A stretch of DNA of 64,000 nt. It comes from Cepaea nemoralis. Taxonomy: Eukaryota > Mollusca > Gastropoda > Stylommatophora > Helicidae. The translations under genes were made by a program, and so were the position numbers. This document shows, one piece after another, positions 12,556 to 24,240 of the stretch (its first letter is position 1; each line of letters begins with the position of its first letter). The notes below the pieces were generated by a model. That model made no database searches and was not told the DNA's origin. It saw nothing but the letters and a program-made list of their open reading frames with translations. The stretch is from contig JACEFZ010022421.1 of NCBI GenBank assembly GCA_014155875.1, positions 604,001 through 668,000 of the forward strand. The letters run 5' to 3'.

Positions 12556-12624
<69 letters not shown>

Positions 12625-15600
12625 GACCCGGCCCGGCATTGCCCAGCTCCTGGTGTGGAGCATCTCATTTAATTCATATAAGTAGTCATATAAGTTCCCG
12701 TTCCCGACTGTCTATCTGTCTGTCTATCTGTCTGCCTGACCCTGCCCGGCTTCGCCCAGTCCCTGGTGGGGAGCATCTCATTTAATTCATATAAGTAGTC
12801 ATATAAGTTCTCGTTCCCGTTACCGACTATCTGTCTGTCTGTCTGTCTATCTATCTGTCTGTCTGTCTGTCTGACCCGGCCCAGCCCATGGTGGAGAGCA
12901 TCTCATTTAAATCATATAAGTAGTCATATAAGATCCCGTTCCCGACTATCTGTCTGTCTGTATGTCTTGGGTAAATGGAAGAGGGAGGAGGAAGAGGGAG
13001 GTGGAGGAGGGAAGAGGAGGGAGGAGGAGACAGGAGACAGGAGGAATAGGGAGGAATAGGAGGGAGGAGGAGGGATTAGGAAGAGGAGGGAGGAGTAGGT
13101 CGAGGAGGAGGGGGAGGAGGAGGGAGGAGGAAGAGGGAGAAGGAGGGAGGAGGAGAACGCAGGAGGAGGAGGGAGGAGAAGGAGAGGGAGGAGGAGGGAG
13201 AGGGAGGAGGAGAGAGTAGGAGGAGGGAGGAGGCGGCGGGAGCAGGAAGAGGGAGGAAGAGGGAGGAGGAAGAGAAAGAAGGAGGAGGGAGGAGGGAGGA
13301 GAAGGAGGAGGGAGGAGGAACAGGGAGGAGGAAGAGGGAGGAGGAGGGAGGAGGAGAATGCAGGAGGACGGAGGAGGAGGAGGAGAGAGAGGAGGAGGGA
13401 AAGGGAGGAGAAGGGAGGAGGAGGGAGGAGGAGGAGAGAGTGGGAGGAGGGAGGAGGCATAGGGAGAAGGAAGAGGGAGGAAGAGGGAGGAGGAAGAGGG
13501 AGAAAGAGGAGGGAGGAGAAGGAGGGAAGAGGATGAGGGGGAGGAGGAGAAAGAGGGAGGAGGAGGAATGTGAAGGGAGGAGGAGGAGGGAGGAGGTAGA
13601 GGGAGGAGGAGGAGGAGGGAGGAGGAGAGAGGAGGAGGAGAGAGGAGGAGGAGGGATGAGGAGGAGGGAGGAGGGTGAAGGAGGAGGAGGAGGAATGTGA
13701 AGGAAGGAGGAGGGAGGAGGTAGAGGGAGGAGGAGGAGGGAGGAGGAGAATTGAGGAGGAGGGATGAGGAGGACAGGGAGGAGGAGGAAGGCGGAGGGGA
13801 GGAGGAAGGAGGAAGAAGGAGGAGGGAGGAGGAGGGATTAGGGAGAGGAGGGAGGGGTAGGAGGGGGAGGAGGAGGAGGGAGGAGGAGGGCGAAGGAGGA
13901 AGGAAGAGGAGGGCGAGGAGGAAGAGGGAGGAGGAGGGAGGAGGAAGAGAGTGGAGGAGGGAGGAAGAGGGAGGAAGAGATAGCGGAGAGAGGAGGAGGA
14001 AGGAGGAGGAGTAGGGAGGAATAGGAGGGAGGAGGAAGGAGGAGGAGGGATTAAGAGGAGGAGGGAGGAGGAGGGAGGAGGAGGAGGAAGAGGGATGAGG
14101 ATGGAGGAGGGTGAAGCAGGAGGAGGGAGGAGGGTGAAGGAGGAGGAGGAGGAGGAGGAAGAGGGAGGAGGGGAAGCAGGGAGAAGGAGGAGGAGGGAGG
14201 AGTAGGAGGGAGGAGGGAGGATGAGAACGCAGGTGGGGGAGGGAATAAGAGGAGGAGGGAGGAAGAAGAGAGTGGAGGAGGGAGGAGGAGGGAGGAAGAG
14301 ATAGGCGGAGAGAGGAGGAGGAGGGAGGAGGAGGAGTAGGGAGGAATAGGAGGGAGGAGGATTGAGGAGGAGGGATTAAGAGGAAGGAGGAGGAGGGAGG
14401 AGGAGGAGGAAGAGGGATGAGGAGGGAGGAGGGTGAAGGAGGAGGAGGAGGGAGGAGGGTGAAGGAGGAGGAGGAGGAGGAGGAGGGAGGAGGAGGAGGA
14501 GGGGGAGGAGGGAGAAGGAGGAGGAGGGAGGAGGAGGAGGTAGGAGGAGAGCGCAGGTGGGGGTGGAGGAGGATGGAGGAGGGAGAGGGAGGAGGAGGGA
14601 GAGGGAGGAGGAGGGAGGAGGAGGAGAGAGGAGGAGGAGGGAGGAGGTGGAGGGAGAAGGAGGAGGGAGGAAGAGGTAGAAGGAGGAGGGAGAAATAGGA
14701 GGAGGAGGAGGAGTGGGAATGATGAGGAGGGAGGAGGAGGAAGAGGGATGTGGAGGAAGGAGGAGGAGGGAGGAGGAGGGAGGAGGTAGAGGGAGGAAAA
14801 GGGGGGAGGGAGGAGGAGGAGGAAGGAGGAATAGAAGTTAGTAGGAGGGATGAGAAGGGAGGAGGAGAGGGAGGAGGAGGGAGAAGGGAGGGGGAGAAGG
14901 AGGAGGGAGAGGGAGGAGGGGGAGGAGGGTGGAAGGAGGAGGAAGAGGAGGAGAGTGGAGGGAGGAAGTAGAGGGAGGAGGAGGGAGGAGGTAGAGGGAG
15001 GAGGGAGGAGGCGGAGGGAGTAGGAGGGAGGAGGATGGAGGAGGAGGGGAGAGGAAGAGGGAGAAGGACGAGGGAGAAGGAGGAGGGAGGAGGGAGAGGG
15101 AGGAGGGGGAGGAGGTAGGGGAGGAGGAAGAGGAGGAGGGTAGAGGGAGGAGGTAGATGCAGGAGGAGAAGAGAGGAGGAGGGAGTTCGCCATTCCGAAT
15201 TCATACTCGTCTAGGTTCTGTGATTTCGGTCCTTCCATTGATTGTTCTTCCCTTCTACACGACTGTAGATAACTTCCTTACACATAAAAAGATGAATTGT
15301 TATTGATATTGCCGTGGCATGGAGGCATATATATCAGCAGCAGAGTTGAACGCCTACGCCAGCCGGCACGGCACTTGATGATGATGATGATTGCCGTGTG
15401 ACGATTCTGTGTAGTCACGTTATTTTCTTCCCTTTTCCTAGCGTTTTGGTTCGGGGATTCTTTCATCATCATCATCATATATTTACGTACGTATTTTGGG
15501 AATGGGAGGAGGGAGGAGGAGGAAGAAGAAAAAAAATACGACAGTTGGCAGCGCTGGAATGAAAGGAAGGCGTGTAGAAAATTTCATCTCAATCGGATGG

Positions 15601-15686
15601 GCCGTTCGCGAGCGCATAAAGGACATACATACATACAGACAGACAGACAGACAGACAGACGGAGATCGCCTTATATATATAAGATA
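12460..15686 (+). mobile_element. CTAGCTGACCC repeat, unit 2, with GGA array
   Basis: Same head as unit 1 and four subrepeats, then an abrupt change at about 12966 (TCTTGGGTAAATGGA) to a polypurine array. After the array comes a 310 bp module, 15183-15495 (GAGTTCGCCATTCCGAATTC onward, with a small GAT run), then the standard tail (GAAAATTTCATCTCAATCGG at about 15578, CATAC/AGAC run, TTATATATATAAGA). The AT-rich body of units 1 and 3 is replaced by the array and module. Unit 4 has the same composition. Confidence 0.75.
12976..15184 (+). repeat. 2.2 kb GGA-rich polypurine array
   Basis: Almost pure A/G on the plus strand, built from imperfect GAGGAGGGAGGA words with occasional CGCAGG, TAGAGG or TGAAGG variants. 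Long minus-strand frames (752, 395 and 178 residues of Ser/Pro/Leu) exist only because the CCT/TCC/CTC codons of the complement are never stops. The two longest overlap one another in different frames, so neither is a gene. Mirror-symmetric purine tracts of this type can form triplex (H-) DNA, and the G runs could form quadruplexes. Confidence 0.95.
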
Positions 15687-15782
15687 CTAGCTGACCCTAC
15701 CCGGCTTCGCCCAGTCACTGGTGGGGAGCATCTCATTTAATTCATATAAGTAGTTATATAAGTTCTCGTTCCCGTTACCGAC

Positions 15783-15861
<79 letters not shown>

Positions 15862-16072
15862 ATGTCTGACCCCGCCCGGCATTGCCCAGCTCCTGGTGTG
15901 GAGCATCTCATTTAATTCATATAAGTAGTCATATAAGTTCCCGTTCCCGACTGTCTATCTGTCTGTCTATCTGTCTGCCTGACCCTGCCCGGCTTCGCCC
16001 AGTCCCTGGTGGGGAGCATCTCATTTAATTCATATAAGTAGTCATATAAGTTCCCGTTCCCGTTACCGACTA

Positions 16073-16147
<75 letters not shown>

Positions 16148-16856
16148 GTCTGATCCGGCCCGGCATCGCCCAGCTCCTGGTGTGAAGCATCTCATTTAAT
16201 TTATATAAGTAGTCATATAAGTTCCTGTTCCCGACTGTCTATCTGTCTGTCTGTCTGTCTATCTGTCTGCCTGACCCTGTCCGGCTTCGCCCAGTCCCTG
16301 GTGGGGAGCATCTCATTTAATTCATATAAGTAGTCATATAAGTTCTCATTAAATTCATACAACAAAAAAAGTAACTGAAAAGAATGTCCTTCCACACACC
16401 ATCCATTATTTTTAATGAAAACTCTTTCTAATCACCTGCATGACTACAGTAACTTCTTAAGCAAAAAAAGATGAGTTACAATGTTATGCATTGTGCATTA
16501 TTTTTATGAAAACTTTGAAAATGCCTTACAGATTGTATCATTATTTATTATAACTCATATGCCGGTACATAACTATGGACAAAGAGTTTATAAATCTTTG
16601 AAAACGATGCCACAATATGACTATAAGTTATACAGAAAAGTTATGCCCCTTGAAATAACTTTTACAGAGTTAGGTCCCCTGAGATATATGAAATTATAAT
16701 GAAAAATTAAAAATGAAATAATACTGAGTAAGCAGGCGATTTCACACTAAAAAATATCACAGTTAGCAGCTCTGGAATGAAAGGAAGACGTGTAGAAAAT
16801 TTCATCTCAATCGGATGGGCCGTTCGCGAACAAATAAAGGACATACATACATACAT

Positions 16857-16922
<66 letters not shown>

Positions 16923-16943
16923 GATCCTAATTTATACATAAGA
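15687..16943 (+). mobile_element. CTAGCTGACCC repeat, unit 3
   Basis: Head at 15687, about five subrepeats separated by long TCTG runs (15781-15865 and 16073-16150), then the same AT-rich body as unit 1 (AAGAATGTCCTTCCACACACC at 16381) and the standard tail (AAAATTTCATCTCAATCGG at 16796). It ends in an AGAC array and TTTATACATAAGA. It lacks the GGA array. Confidence 0.75.
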
Positions 16944-19575
16944 CTAGCTGACCCGGCCCGGCTTCGCCCAGACACTGATGGGGAGCATCTCATTTAATTC
17001 ATATAAGTAGTCATATAAGTTCCCGTTCCCGACTATCTATCTGTCTGTCTGTCTGACCCGGCCCGGCATCGCCCAACTCCTGGTGGAGAGCATCTCATTT
17101 AATTCATATAAGTAGTCATATAAGTTCCCGTTCCCGACTGTCTGTCTGTCTGTCTATCTATCTGTCTGTCTGTCTGTCTGACCCGGCCCAGCCCATGGTG
17201 GAAAGCATCTCATTTAAATCATATAAGTAGTCATATAAGATCCCGTTCCCGACTATCTGTCTGTCTGTCTTGGGTAAATGGAGGAGGGAGGAGGAAGAGG
17301 GAGGTGGAGGAGGGAAGAGGAGGGAGGAGGAGACAGGAGACAGGAGGAATAGGGAGGAATAGGAGGGGGGAGGAGGGATTAGGAAGAGGAGGGAGGAGTA
17401 GGGTGGAGGAGGAGGGGGAGGAGGAGGGAGGAGGAAGAGGGAGAAGGAGGGAGGAGGAGAACGCAGGAGGAGGAGGGAGGAGGAGGAGAGGGAGGAGGAG
17501 GGAGAGGGAGGAGGAGGGAGGAGGAGGAAAGAGTAGGAGGAGGGAGGAGGCGGAGGGAGCAGGAAAAGGGAGGAAGAGGGAGGAGGAAGAGGGAGAAGGA
17601 GGAGGGAGGAGGAAGAGGGAGGAGGAGGGAGAAGGAGGGAGGAGGAGAACGCAGGAGGAGGAGGAGCAGAGGGAGGAGGAGGGAAAGGGAGGAGGAGGGA
17701 GGAGGAGGAGAGAGTGGGAGGAGTGAGGAGGCGGAGGGAGAAGGAAGAGGGAGGAAGAGGGAGAAGGAGGAGGGAGGAGAAGGAGGGAAGAGGATGAGGG
17801 GGAGGAGGAGGAAGAGGGAGGAGGAGGAATGTGAAGGGAGGAGGAGGGAGGAGGTAGAGGGAGGAGGAGGAGGAGGGAGGAGGAGAGAGGAGGAGAAGGG
17901 AGGAGGAGGAGAGATGAGGAGGAGGGAGGAGGAGGAAGAGGGAGGAGGAGGAATATGAAGGTAGGAGGAGGGAGGAGGTAGAGGGAGGAGGAGGAGGGAG
18001 GAGGAGAATGGATGAGGAGGGATGAGGAGGAGAGGGAGGAGGAGGAAGGAGGAGGGGAGGAGGGGAGGAGGAGGGAGGAAGAAGGAGGAGGGAGGAGGAG
18101 GGATGAGGGGGGGGGAGGGAGGAGGAGGGAGGGGGAGGAGGAGAAGGGAGGAAAAGGGAGGAGGAGGGCGAAGGAGGAAGGAAGAGGAGGGCGAGGAGGT
18201 AGGAGGAGGGAGAAGGAGGAGCAAGAGGGAGGAGGAGGGAGGAGGAAGAGAGTGGAGGAGGGAGGAGGAGGGAGGAAGAGATAGGCTGAGAGAGGAGGAG
18301 GAGGGAGGAGGAGTAGGGAGGAATAGGAGGGAGGAGGAGGGAGGAGGAGGGATTAAGAGAAGGAGGGGGAAAGGGGAGAAGGAGGAGGGAGGAGGAGGGA
18401 GGAGGAGGAGGAAGAGGGATGAGGAGGGAGGAGGAGGAAGGAGGTAGAAGGAGGAGGAGGAGGGAGGAGGAGGGTGAAGGAGGAGGAGGAGGAGGTTGAA
18501 GGAGGAGGAGAAGGAGGAAGAGGGAGAAAGGGGAGGAGGGAGGAGGAGGGAGAAGGAGGAGGAGGGAGGAGGGAGGAGGAGAACGCAGGTGGGGGAGGAG
18601 GAGGAGGGAGGAGCGAGAGGGAGGAGGAGGGAGGAGGAGGAGAGAGGAGGAGGAGGGAGGAGGTGGAGGGTGAAAGAGGAGGGAGGAAGATGTAGAAGGA
18701 GGAGGGAGACGGAGGAGGAGGAGGAATGATGAGGAGGGAGGAGGAGGAAGAGGGATGTGGAGGAAGGAGGAGGAGGGAGGAGGGGGAGGAGGTACAGGGA
18801 GGAGGAAGAGGAGGAAGGTGGAGGGAGGAGGTAGAGGGAGGAGGAGGGAGGAGGTAGAGGGAGGAGGAGGGAGGAGGCGGAGGGAGTAAGAGGGAGGAGG
18901 ATGGAGGAGGAGGGGAGAGGAAGAGGGAGAAGGAAGAGGGAGAAGGAGGAGGGAGGAGGGAGAGGGAGGAGGGGGATTAGGAAGAGGAGGAGGGTGGAGG
19001 GAAGAGGTAGAGGGAGGAGGAGGGGAGGAGGTAGAGGCAGGAGGAGAAGAGAGGAGGAGGGAGTTCGCCATTCCGAATTCATACTCGTCTAGGTTCTGTG
19101 ATTTCGGTCCTTCCATTGATTGTTCTTCCCTTCTACACGACTGTAGATAACTTCCTTACACATAAAACGGTGAATTGTTATTGATATTGCCGTGGCATGG
19201 AGGCATATATATCAGCAACAGAGTTGAACGCCTACGCCAGCCGGCACGGCACTTGATGATGATGATGATGATTGCCGTGTGATGATTCTGTGTAGTCACG
19301 TCATTTTCTTCCCTTTCCCTAGCGTTTTGTTTCGGGGATTCTTTCATCATCATCATCATATATTTACGTACGTATTTTGGGAATGGGAGGAGGGACGAGG
19401 AGGAAGAAGAAAAAAAAATACGACAGTTGGCAGCGCTGGAATGAAAGGAAGGCGTGTAGAAAATTTCATCTCAATCGGATGGGCCGTTCGCGAACGTATA
19501 AAGGACATACAGACATACAGACATACAGACATACAGACATACATATCCACACACATCCTAATTTATATATAAGAT
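16944..19575 (+). mobile_element. CTAGCTGACCC repeat, unit 4, with GGA array
   Basis: Built like unit 2: head, three subrepeats, the TCTTGGGTAAATGGA junction at about 17269, a GGA array, the module starting GAGTTCGCC at 19061, and the tail (AAAATTTCATCTCAATCGG at about 19461) ending in TTTATATATAAGATA. Right after it, LINE coding sequence resumes. The near-identity of the 310 bp modules in units 2 and 4 suggests a recent duplication or separate insertions of one source copy. Confidence 0.75.
17279..19063 (+). repeat. 1.8 kb GGA-rich polypurine array
   Basis: Second polypurine array with the same left and right junctions as the one at 12976-15184 but about 420 bp shorter, so length varies between copies. 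The 652- and 567-residue minus-strand frames across it are repeat artefacts. Confidence 0.95.
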
Positions 19576-20440
19576 AGACAGTATATGTAAAGAAACCAGC
19601 CAAACAGAGACCGCAAGAACACCGCATGACGAGAACACAGATGAAGAACCATCTGCAAATCTAACCATTAGAGAACTCTTGTTTGCGGACGACCAAGCAC
19701 TAATAGCAAAATCAGAAGCTGAATTACAGATCACATGAATAGTCTAAACGAAATGTGTAGGGAACATAACATGAAAATTAGCACAAGTAAAACAGAGGTA
19801 GACAAAACAACAACGATTCACCTAAACGAACATCCCTTGAAACAAGTAAAGAGTTTCAAGTACCTAGGAAGTATACTATCATCAAATAGCAAATCAGAAG
19901 ACGAGATCGAAAATAGATGCAATAAGGCAAACCAATTCATTGGACAAATGGCACCAATACTAAAGAACAAACATGTATCAATAATAACTAAGAAAGCACT
20001 TTACAACACAATCTTCCTAACAACTCTATGTTACCAATGCCAAACCTGGACATTGACAGAAAAGAGAAAAGGAAAATCACAACAACAGAAATGAGATTCG
20101 TTAGAAGAATACTCAATGTATCAAGAGGAGATAAGATCAGAAATGAAGATATCAGGACTAAAGTTGGGGTTATAGCTGCACTAGATTTTATTAGAAAGCA
20201 GCAAGTCAAATGGTTTGGCCATGCAAGTAGGTTACCAACGAACAGTATACCACAACAAACAATGATGTACAGACCAGAGGGAAGCAGAGGTAGAGGCCGA
20301 CCACGTAAACGATGGACGCAGGGAATAACATGGGAGTCCATGAGAATATCGATACATGAGGCCCATAAGCGGGCGCTCTCCTGCTATTTATACTTCACCG
20401 CAAGGTACAAGAGGAACATGATGAGATGAGATGATGATGA
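19576..20440 (+). pseudogene. AP endonuclease/RT LINE, 3' part
   Basis: Continues the RT that breaks off at 11528. It starts with DSICKE and reaches palm motif C, LLFADDQALIAKSEAE, at about 19679-19726. The thumb follows (HPLKQVKSFKYLGSILSS at about 19830-19885, then NRCNKANQFIGQMAPILK), and then the C-terminal block WFGHASRLPTN and GRGRPRKRW (to about 20313). A frame change near 20095 and missing in-frame links make it inactive. The 3' end is a short GATGA-rich run at 20417-20440. It is the same family as 6991-7735. Confidence 0.85.
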
Positions 20441-21289
20441 GACTTTTGTTGTCTTTGTTATTTGTTTCATAGCGTCGAAACATAAAGAAATGTGTACATT
20501 ATTATCGTTTCTAGATAACTAATTAATATGTTTAAATCGTGAACATAAGAATACCATTGCAACCTGTTTTAGATATCTTATGTGTTGTTTACATTAGCAA
20601 ACACTGTAGTGTTTTTCTGGAGAATTAAAACAGCCACATGCATGAGATCAATATTTATTGTTTTACAGTCGACCTTAAATATCCAGATAACCACTGTCAG
20701 ATGACGATGTCTGATCTTCAAGAATGTAAATAATACTTCTGTTAACTTTAAAGTCGTCAGATTATGTGATAAGCCAGTCTGCGAGCGTCGATCAAAGCAG
20801 TTAGTGAACTGTGTAAAGTTAGCCATCGGCGGTGTTGATATCCCGCGTCTTTCGGTCTGTAATCCAATGTTGAAGATGCCCCAAGTTAGTTCTTGTCTGT
20901 CTATAGCCAATGTGTACTCTGAAATCTTCCCTTGAAATAATTATGTTTAACTGTATCCTTTTACATAACTTTGCTTGGGTGAGTGCTAACATTAATGGTT
21001 ATGTAATTCAAACATAACTTATATATGTTGTCTTTAGATATCAATAACTGGGTTCAGCTATGTAGCCTGTGAGTGATGTTTTATATTGTCAGTTAAACTA
21101 TTATAATTACTCTTTATATTTAAGATTGTGCGTATTTTAAAACCGTATTAGAAGCACTGTCTATAACTGGAATTGTCGTATCTTTTTATTGAACGTATAG
21201 CATTGTTGGAGCGCGTTTAACAATCCCCCGACATACTGAGTCAATGGTTCAAAATCAACTACAGGCGATTTGGAAATAGGCGGCTTTGC
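20441..21289. other. Unassigned stretch
   Basis: No coding frame, repeat or RNA-like feature that I can support. A minus-strand frame of 110 residues (20910-20578) has no recognisable motif. Confidence 0.35.
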
Positions 21290-21327
21290 TAGTTAGTTAG
21301 TTAGTTAGTTAGTTTAGTTTAGTTAGT

Positions 21328-21366
<39 letters not shown>

Positions 21367-21553
21367 AGTTAAGTTAAGTTTAGATTAGTTTAGTTTAGTT
21401 AAGTTAAGTTTAGTTTAGTTTAGTTTAGTTTAGTTAGCTAGCTAGCTAGTTAGTTAGTTAGTTAGTTAGTTGTTTAGTTAGTTAGTTGGTTAGTTAGTTA
21501 GTTAGTTAGTTAGTTAAGTTAAGTTTAGTTTAGTTTAGTTTAGTTTAGTTAGC

Positions 21554-21595
<42 letters not shown>

Positions 21596-21614
21596 ATTTA
21601 GTTAGCTAGTTAGC

Positions 21615-21664
<50 letters not shown>

Positions 21665-21712
21665 AGGTTAGTTTAGTTTAGTTTAGTTTAGTTTAGTTTA
21701 GTTTAGTTTAGT

Positions 21713-21767
<55 letters not shown>

Positions 21768-21779
21768 TAGTTAGTTAGT
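21290..21779. repeat. TTAG/TTTAG tetra- and pentanucleotide array
   Basis: About 490 bp of TTAG with interspersed TTTAG and GCTAG variants. It sits exactly at the 3' end of the minus-strand LINE that follows. The second copy of that LINE also ends in an ACTAACTAACTA run (34697-34732), so the array is an expanded LINE 3' tail. Confidence 0.95.
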
Positions 21780-23470
21780 CGACAGATCATCCTCATTGCA
21801 CATCGAACCATTCAGTCCATAAGTGCTTGGCTCTTCTCCTCATTAAATCCCGCAGCGTGTAGCAACTGACGACACAAGTCCTGTCTTCGTTTATTAATCT
21901 TCTTTGGCTTCTCGCGTGGTGTTCTTGTTTGACCACACCTCTCTTAATTTGCTTTTCTCCCAATCTGACCATGGTTGTAGATTCACAGTCATCACTTGGT
22001 TCTCCCAAATGTCCCACTTCTCGTAGAGCATTCAGGATGTCAGCCTGGTCCATGGCTCGTCCGCCTTCCACAGTAGCCTTACTTGCAAGCTTGTCAGCCT
22101 GTTTATTTCCTCGTACACCCGCATGTCCTGGAATGAAAACGAAACTAATCTTTGTCAGCCGAGACCGCTACAAAGACAGCAGCCACTCATTTCGGAACCA
22201 CCCCATCTCTATCCCCCTGAGCATGATCATTGAGTCACTAAGGAAACATGCCCTAGTGAATGTCTATGTCTCGAGTCATGTTATTGCTTTACCTACTGCA
22301 AAGACTTCCATAGTCAGGCTACGTATGGTCAAAACAAAAGCACCAGACTCTTCCTTCAGAATTCTCCTTCCGGCCTAAGCCGTAAAAGCCCATGAAATTC
22401 TCATTTGTCGAACAACCGACCCATTTGTGTAAATGACAGCATCACCCTCCAAAGAATTCTCGAAGATCAAAGCCTGTACATCCGCCTCCACAGCAGCCGG
22501 ATTTTCTTGTCTGCATTTTCTGTCTAGTTGGAAAAAGGACGTACAGAAATCTTTTGGCATTCGTACCCACTCCTCGCCAGGTTCTAAGTCCTCAAGTGAA
22601 CACACCTGTTGAAGAATGTCTACCGCTTGACCCAACCACGACTTTCCTCCTTTTAACCTGCTAATCTTTACCTTCTTTATTTCACTGTGCAGTGGATGTT
22701 GTGTGTTTGCGTTGACTCTGAGGTAGGCACATGCTCTACAAATTTGTATTCTGTCCCCAATCTTTGGAAAATCATCGTCCTGCATGCTGTAACTCTTGTA
22801 TACCCAAGAATAGTACGCATAGCTTCGTTCTGTATATCCTATCCATCCTTTCCACCCGTTTATGGCTGATAGTCAGGATCGCCATGACATACTCCAAAAC
22901 AGAAAGGACCAGACCCTCGTACAGGAGACATAAATGACGCCGCTCACAGTATGCCGCCGCCATCACCCGCATCGCAACCAAACCTCGCTTGGCCATTGTT
23001 ATCACCCAGTCTTCGTTGGGTTGACCATTGCCCCAGATTCCACACACAAAGTGCTTTTGCGATTTAGTTCTGTTTGTAGATCCACAGCCACTCGATCTCT
23101 ATCCTTAACCTGCCGATACACTAACAGATCTTCGGCATATGACCTCCCCGGTCCTCTGATCTGCTTGCCCGCAATTCTTAGTTTAGGCATTGAACAGCAC
23201 CGGAGATAATGATGATCCCTGTGGCAAGCCCGAATATATTGTTGTTTGTTCAGAAGTCCAACTACCACATCTAAAAACTAATTTCCGTTGGAAGAGAGAT
23301 GCGGCGATCCAACTAAGGAGGAATGGACTTATCTTGAGTTCAAGAAGCTGAAACATTAAGAAATCCAATGGTATTATATTGCACGCATCCTCAAGATCAA
23401 TCGCCGCAGCACATGTTTCAATGCCTGAGTGGAAACCTTCATAGTTTGCGTTGCTTTCTATGGTATGAAG
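21780..23470 (-). pseudogene. LINE with RT and RNase H (I-like), 5'-truncated
   Basis: Minus-strand frames in order: RT palm (AAIDLEDACNIIP and SGLPQGSSLSPVLFN, about 23405-23185), a degenerate YAED in place of YADD (about 23118), and the RT thumb to about 22772. RNase H follows (VIYTNGSVV near 22432, FIPGHAGVRGNKQADKLA near 22140-22085), then a C-terminal tail with RDLMRRRAKHLW. An RNase H domain after RT points to the I-like group of LINEs. Several frameshifts split it, for example near 23180 and 22375. The start is missing; the 3' tail is the TTAG array. Confidence 0.85.
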
Positions 23471-23597
23471 TGTCCGTCGTTCAGAAAGCAATGGCAAGCT
23501 ACTAAACATAAAAGTTGCCTAGTAAATCACAGTCAGTCAAATAAATGCTGAATTATTGCGACGTCCTGTAAAGGACATCCAACTACCTTTTTAAAAT
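23471..23597 (+). mobile_element. SINE-B 3' fragment
   Basis: Contains CGTTCAGAAAGCAATGGCAAGCTACT and GTCCTGTAAAGGACATCCAACTA, the conserved 3' half of SINE-B, abutting the 5' break of the LINE at 21780-23470. Confidence 0.6.
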
Positions 23598-23729
23598 AAA
23601 AATAGCACTGTTGTCAACTCCTGATAATATCGAGTAATTTTTTTAGTACTATTCTTCCTATTTTTAATGTTTCACACTTTTAAGAACTCACGAAAAATTG
23701 TGTATATGCATGTGAGATTACCTACTTTT

Positions 23730-24240
23730 AAGTTGAGTTGAGTCAAGAACAGGCATCATTGCTCTCGGTGCATTCTCATAAGCGCTTAGTTACCATCTTC
23801 AACATCCAGCGAAGAGTTCCAATACTAATGGTGCCCGTTATAATCTGATTATATGTCTGTCTTGCTATATCTCTAACTGACTACCGTCTACCAGATACCC
23901 TGACCACCCCCTGCTGTCGTATTCACTCTAGACCAGTATAGTCTATCTGTTCTTATGCATTTCACACGCGTTCCCAGAGGGCCTTCACCACATCTGCCTT
24001 ATCGTGCATCAAATCACCCCTCAATGATTGATACAACACCAGCCAATCTGTCTGCTTGTTCATTTCCAACAACACCAGAGTGCCCCGGAGAAAAGATCCA
24101 GGGAATGCACACAACCCGCGACCTCTGAATTGATGCATATCTTTCAGCGCGAAGCATGCCAGCCTTCACCTTTGTCAGCATTCCCTACTTTTAATGATCA
24201 TATAACCTCTTGAACTAACCTCGTAATCTGTGTAATTATA
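23730..24240 (-). pseudogene. RNase H-type LINE 3' fragment
   Basis: The minus strand near 24100-24030 reads FSPGHSGVVGNEQADRLAG, the C-terminal RNase H signature of LINEs, in frames broken by stops. The end at 23730-23830 is the conserved 3' block with a TTGAG run that also occurs at 8525, 36970 and 39495. Confidence 0.65.

Noticed and set aside
12946..15204. 752-residue minus-strand ORF of Ser, Pro and Leu, with 395- and 178-residue companions
   Set aside because: A TCC/CTC/CCT repeat has no stop codons in any frame, the two longest ORFs overlap each other in different frames, and composition follows the repeat. This is not a gene.
17158..19116. 652- and 567-residue minus-strand ORFs
   Set aside because: Same polypurine artefact; the ends of the frames lie in unrelated flanking repeat sequence.
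21290..21779. Interstitial telomeric repeat
   Set aside because: The unit is TTAG/TTTAG, not TTAGGG or TTAGG, and it sits at a LINE 3' end.
22934..23209. Plus-strand ORFs across 21.9-23.2 kb
   Set aside because: Antisense shadows of the minus-strand LINE RT and RNase H.
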